The translations under genes and the position numbers were made by a program. 5,648 bases of DNA, from NCBI GenBank assembly GCA_947453015.1, contig CANGFL010000107.1:1-5648 (forward strand), read 5' to 3'. The stretch is from Oxalobacteraceae bacterium (GTDB lineage Bacteria > Pseudomonadota > Gammaproteobacteria > Burkholderiales > Burkholderiaceae_D). Position 1 is the first letter of the stretch, and every line of letters begins with the position of its first letter. Positions 4,947-5,648 of the stretch are shown here, one piece after another. The notes beneath the pieces were generated by a model. That model had not been told where the DNA came from and ran no database searches. It worked only from the letters and a program-made list of their open reading frames with translations.

Positions 4947-5648
4947 TCACTCTCCTTTAAAGATAAATTTAGGACGATATTTGTGTACCAGTGCGGGCAT
5001 CACTGTCAATGCCGCGGTCACACTCACTACCATCGCTGTACCAATTAACAGCGCATTCCATGTGTGGGGATAGTAGCCGCGCGAACCTGCTTGCACTGCG
5101 TAGCCACCCGCAACAGCAGAGGCCACAAACAAACACGCTTTACCTGCCGTTCGTAAAACTTTACGGAAGGCTTCGTTTTCTTCAGTACCTTTAGCCATTT
5201 CTTCTCGTAAGCGGAACAGCATGTAGATCGCATAGTCTGCACCGATACCGATCGCCAGCGCTGAAGTCAACGCGACGGGTACATTCAAACGTAGTCCCAA
5301 CAATCCAATCATGCCCATATTGACTAATACCGACAGCAGCAAAGGTGTTACAACGAGCACTCCAGCCCATGCAGAGCGAAACACTAATGCCGCCGCAATA
5401 AAGACCACACTGGCAATTTGAACCACGTTGAGAATTTTATCTTTCACGATCACATCGGTAATCGCAGCACTTTGCGCGACGCTGCCACCAATGTTGACTT
5501 TAATATTTTTAGGGAATTTTTCAGCACTAAATTTCTGAATTTTTTCCCACAGATCTTTCATATCAACCGTGCTATCACTGTGAGTGAAGATCACCATGTT
5601 AGCCATGCGATAGTCGTAATCAACGTAAGGATCGAAATCACCTGGCTC
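4947..5648 (-). CDS. RND/MMPL-family transporter, C-terminal part, cut by window edge
   Basis: The last 233 residues of a proton-driven RND-superfamily inner-membrane transporter of the MMPL/HpnN-like type; the reading frame is open to the right edge (codons EPGDFDPYV...). Visible are the end of the second periplasmic domain (about 1-72) and five membrane segments matching TM8-TM12: about 74-92, 93-118, 123-147, 166-188 and 197-221. TM10 contains GIGADYAIYMLFRLREEM with an Asp-Tyr pair (D138-Y139 of the visible part), the pair that relays protons in MmpL3-type pumps. An internal ATG at 5604-5606 is not the start, because the upstream sequence is in frame and reads as part of the periplasmic domain. 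It is the first visible gene of the operon with the LolA-like and barrel genes. Relatives move lipids, hopanoids, sterols or siderophores; the substrate cannot be told from this half. Confidence 0.93.
   Translation of the reverse strand, partial: EPGDFDPYVDYDYRMANMVIFTHSDSTVDMKDLWEKIQKFSAEKFPKNIKVNIGGSVAQSAAITDVIVKDKILNVVQIASVVFIAAALVFRSAWAGVLVVTPLLLSVLVNMGMIGLLGLRLNVPVALTSALAIGIGADYAIYMLFRLREEMAKGTEENEAFRKVLRTAGKACLFVASAVAGGYAVQAGSRGYYPHTWNALLIGTAMVVSVTAALTVMPALVHKYRPKFIFKGE
4952..4958 (-). promoter_or_regulatory. Ribosome binding site supporting a GTG start for the LolA-like gene
   Basis: AAAGGAG on the minus strand lies 6 nt upstream of GTG (4943-4945) and sits in the last codons (K-G-E) of the transporter gene. 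An ATG at 4945-4947 runs straight into TGA and cannot be the start, so the GTG is the best initiation codon. Confidence 0.7.

Overview
The window looks like chromosomal DNA from a Gram-negative bacterium of moderate GC content, most plausibly a gammaproteobacterium. The main reasons are an outer-membrane beta-barrel, a LolA-like periplasmic lipid carrier, an RND/MMPL pump, and ordinary AGGAG ribosome binding sites with a sigma70-like promoter. I cannot assign a genus. There is no rRNA, tRNA, transposase, CRISPR array or phage gene, and the genes read as intact apart from the two cut by the window edges.

Layout, left to right. (1) Positions 1-362, minus strand: the N-terminal half of a short-chain dehydrogenase/reductase, cut by the left edge. 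(2) Positions 363-465: a short spacer holding a 12-bp tandem repeat and a minus-strand terminator-like hairpin. (3) Positions 466-1830, minus strand: a complete MFS permease of the anion:cation symporter (ACS) type. (4) Positions 1831-2235: a roughly 400-bp divergent control region with inverted repeats, a candidate promoter and a doubtful leader ORF. (5) Positions 2236-2805, plus strand: an HD-domain protein with a ligand pattern like the MIOX/PhnZ di-iron oxygenases. (6) Positions 2817-5648, minus strand: a tightly packed operon transcribed from beyond the right edge, in the order RND/MMPL transporter (C-terminal part only), LolA-like protein, outer-membrane beta-barrel protein.

The right-hand operon reads as an envelope-spanning export or lipid-trafficking unit: a proton-driven inner-membrane pump, a soluble periplasmic carrier and an outer-membrane barrel, joined by a 1-bp gap and a 4-bp stop/start overlap. 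The left part reads as a small catabolic or uptake module, with an organic-anion symporter, an SDR and a divergently transcribed HD enzyme. No sequence evidence links the two halves, and no regulator gene lies in the window.

The points most worth a second look are a strong intrinsic-terminator-like hairpin inside the signal-peptide codons of the barrel gene, the nested palindromes upstream of the HD gene, the HD protein as a possible oxygenase of unknown substrate, and the pump-carrier-barrel operon itself.
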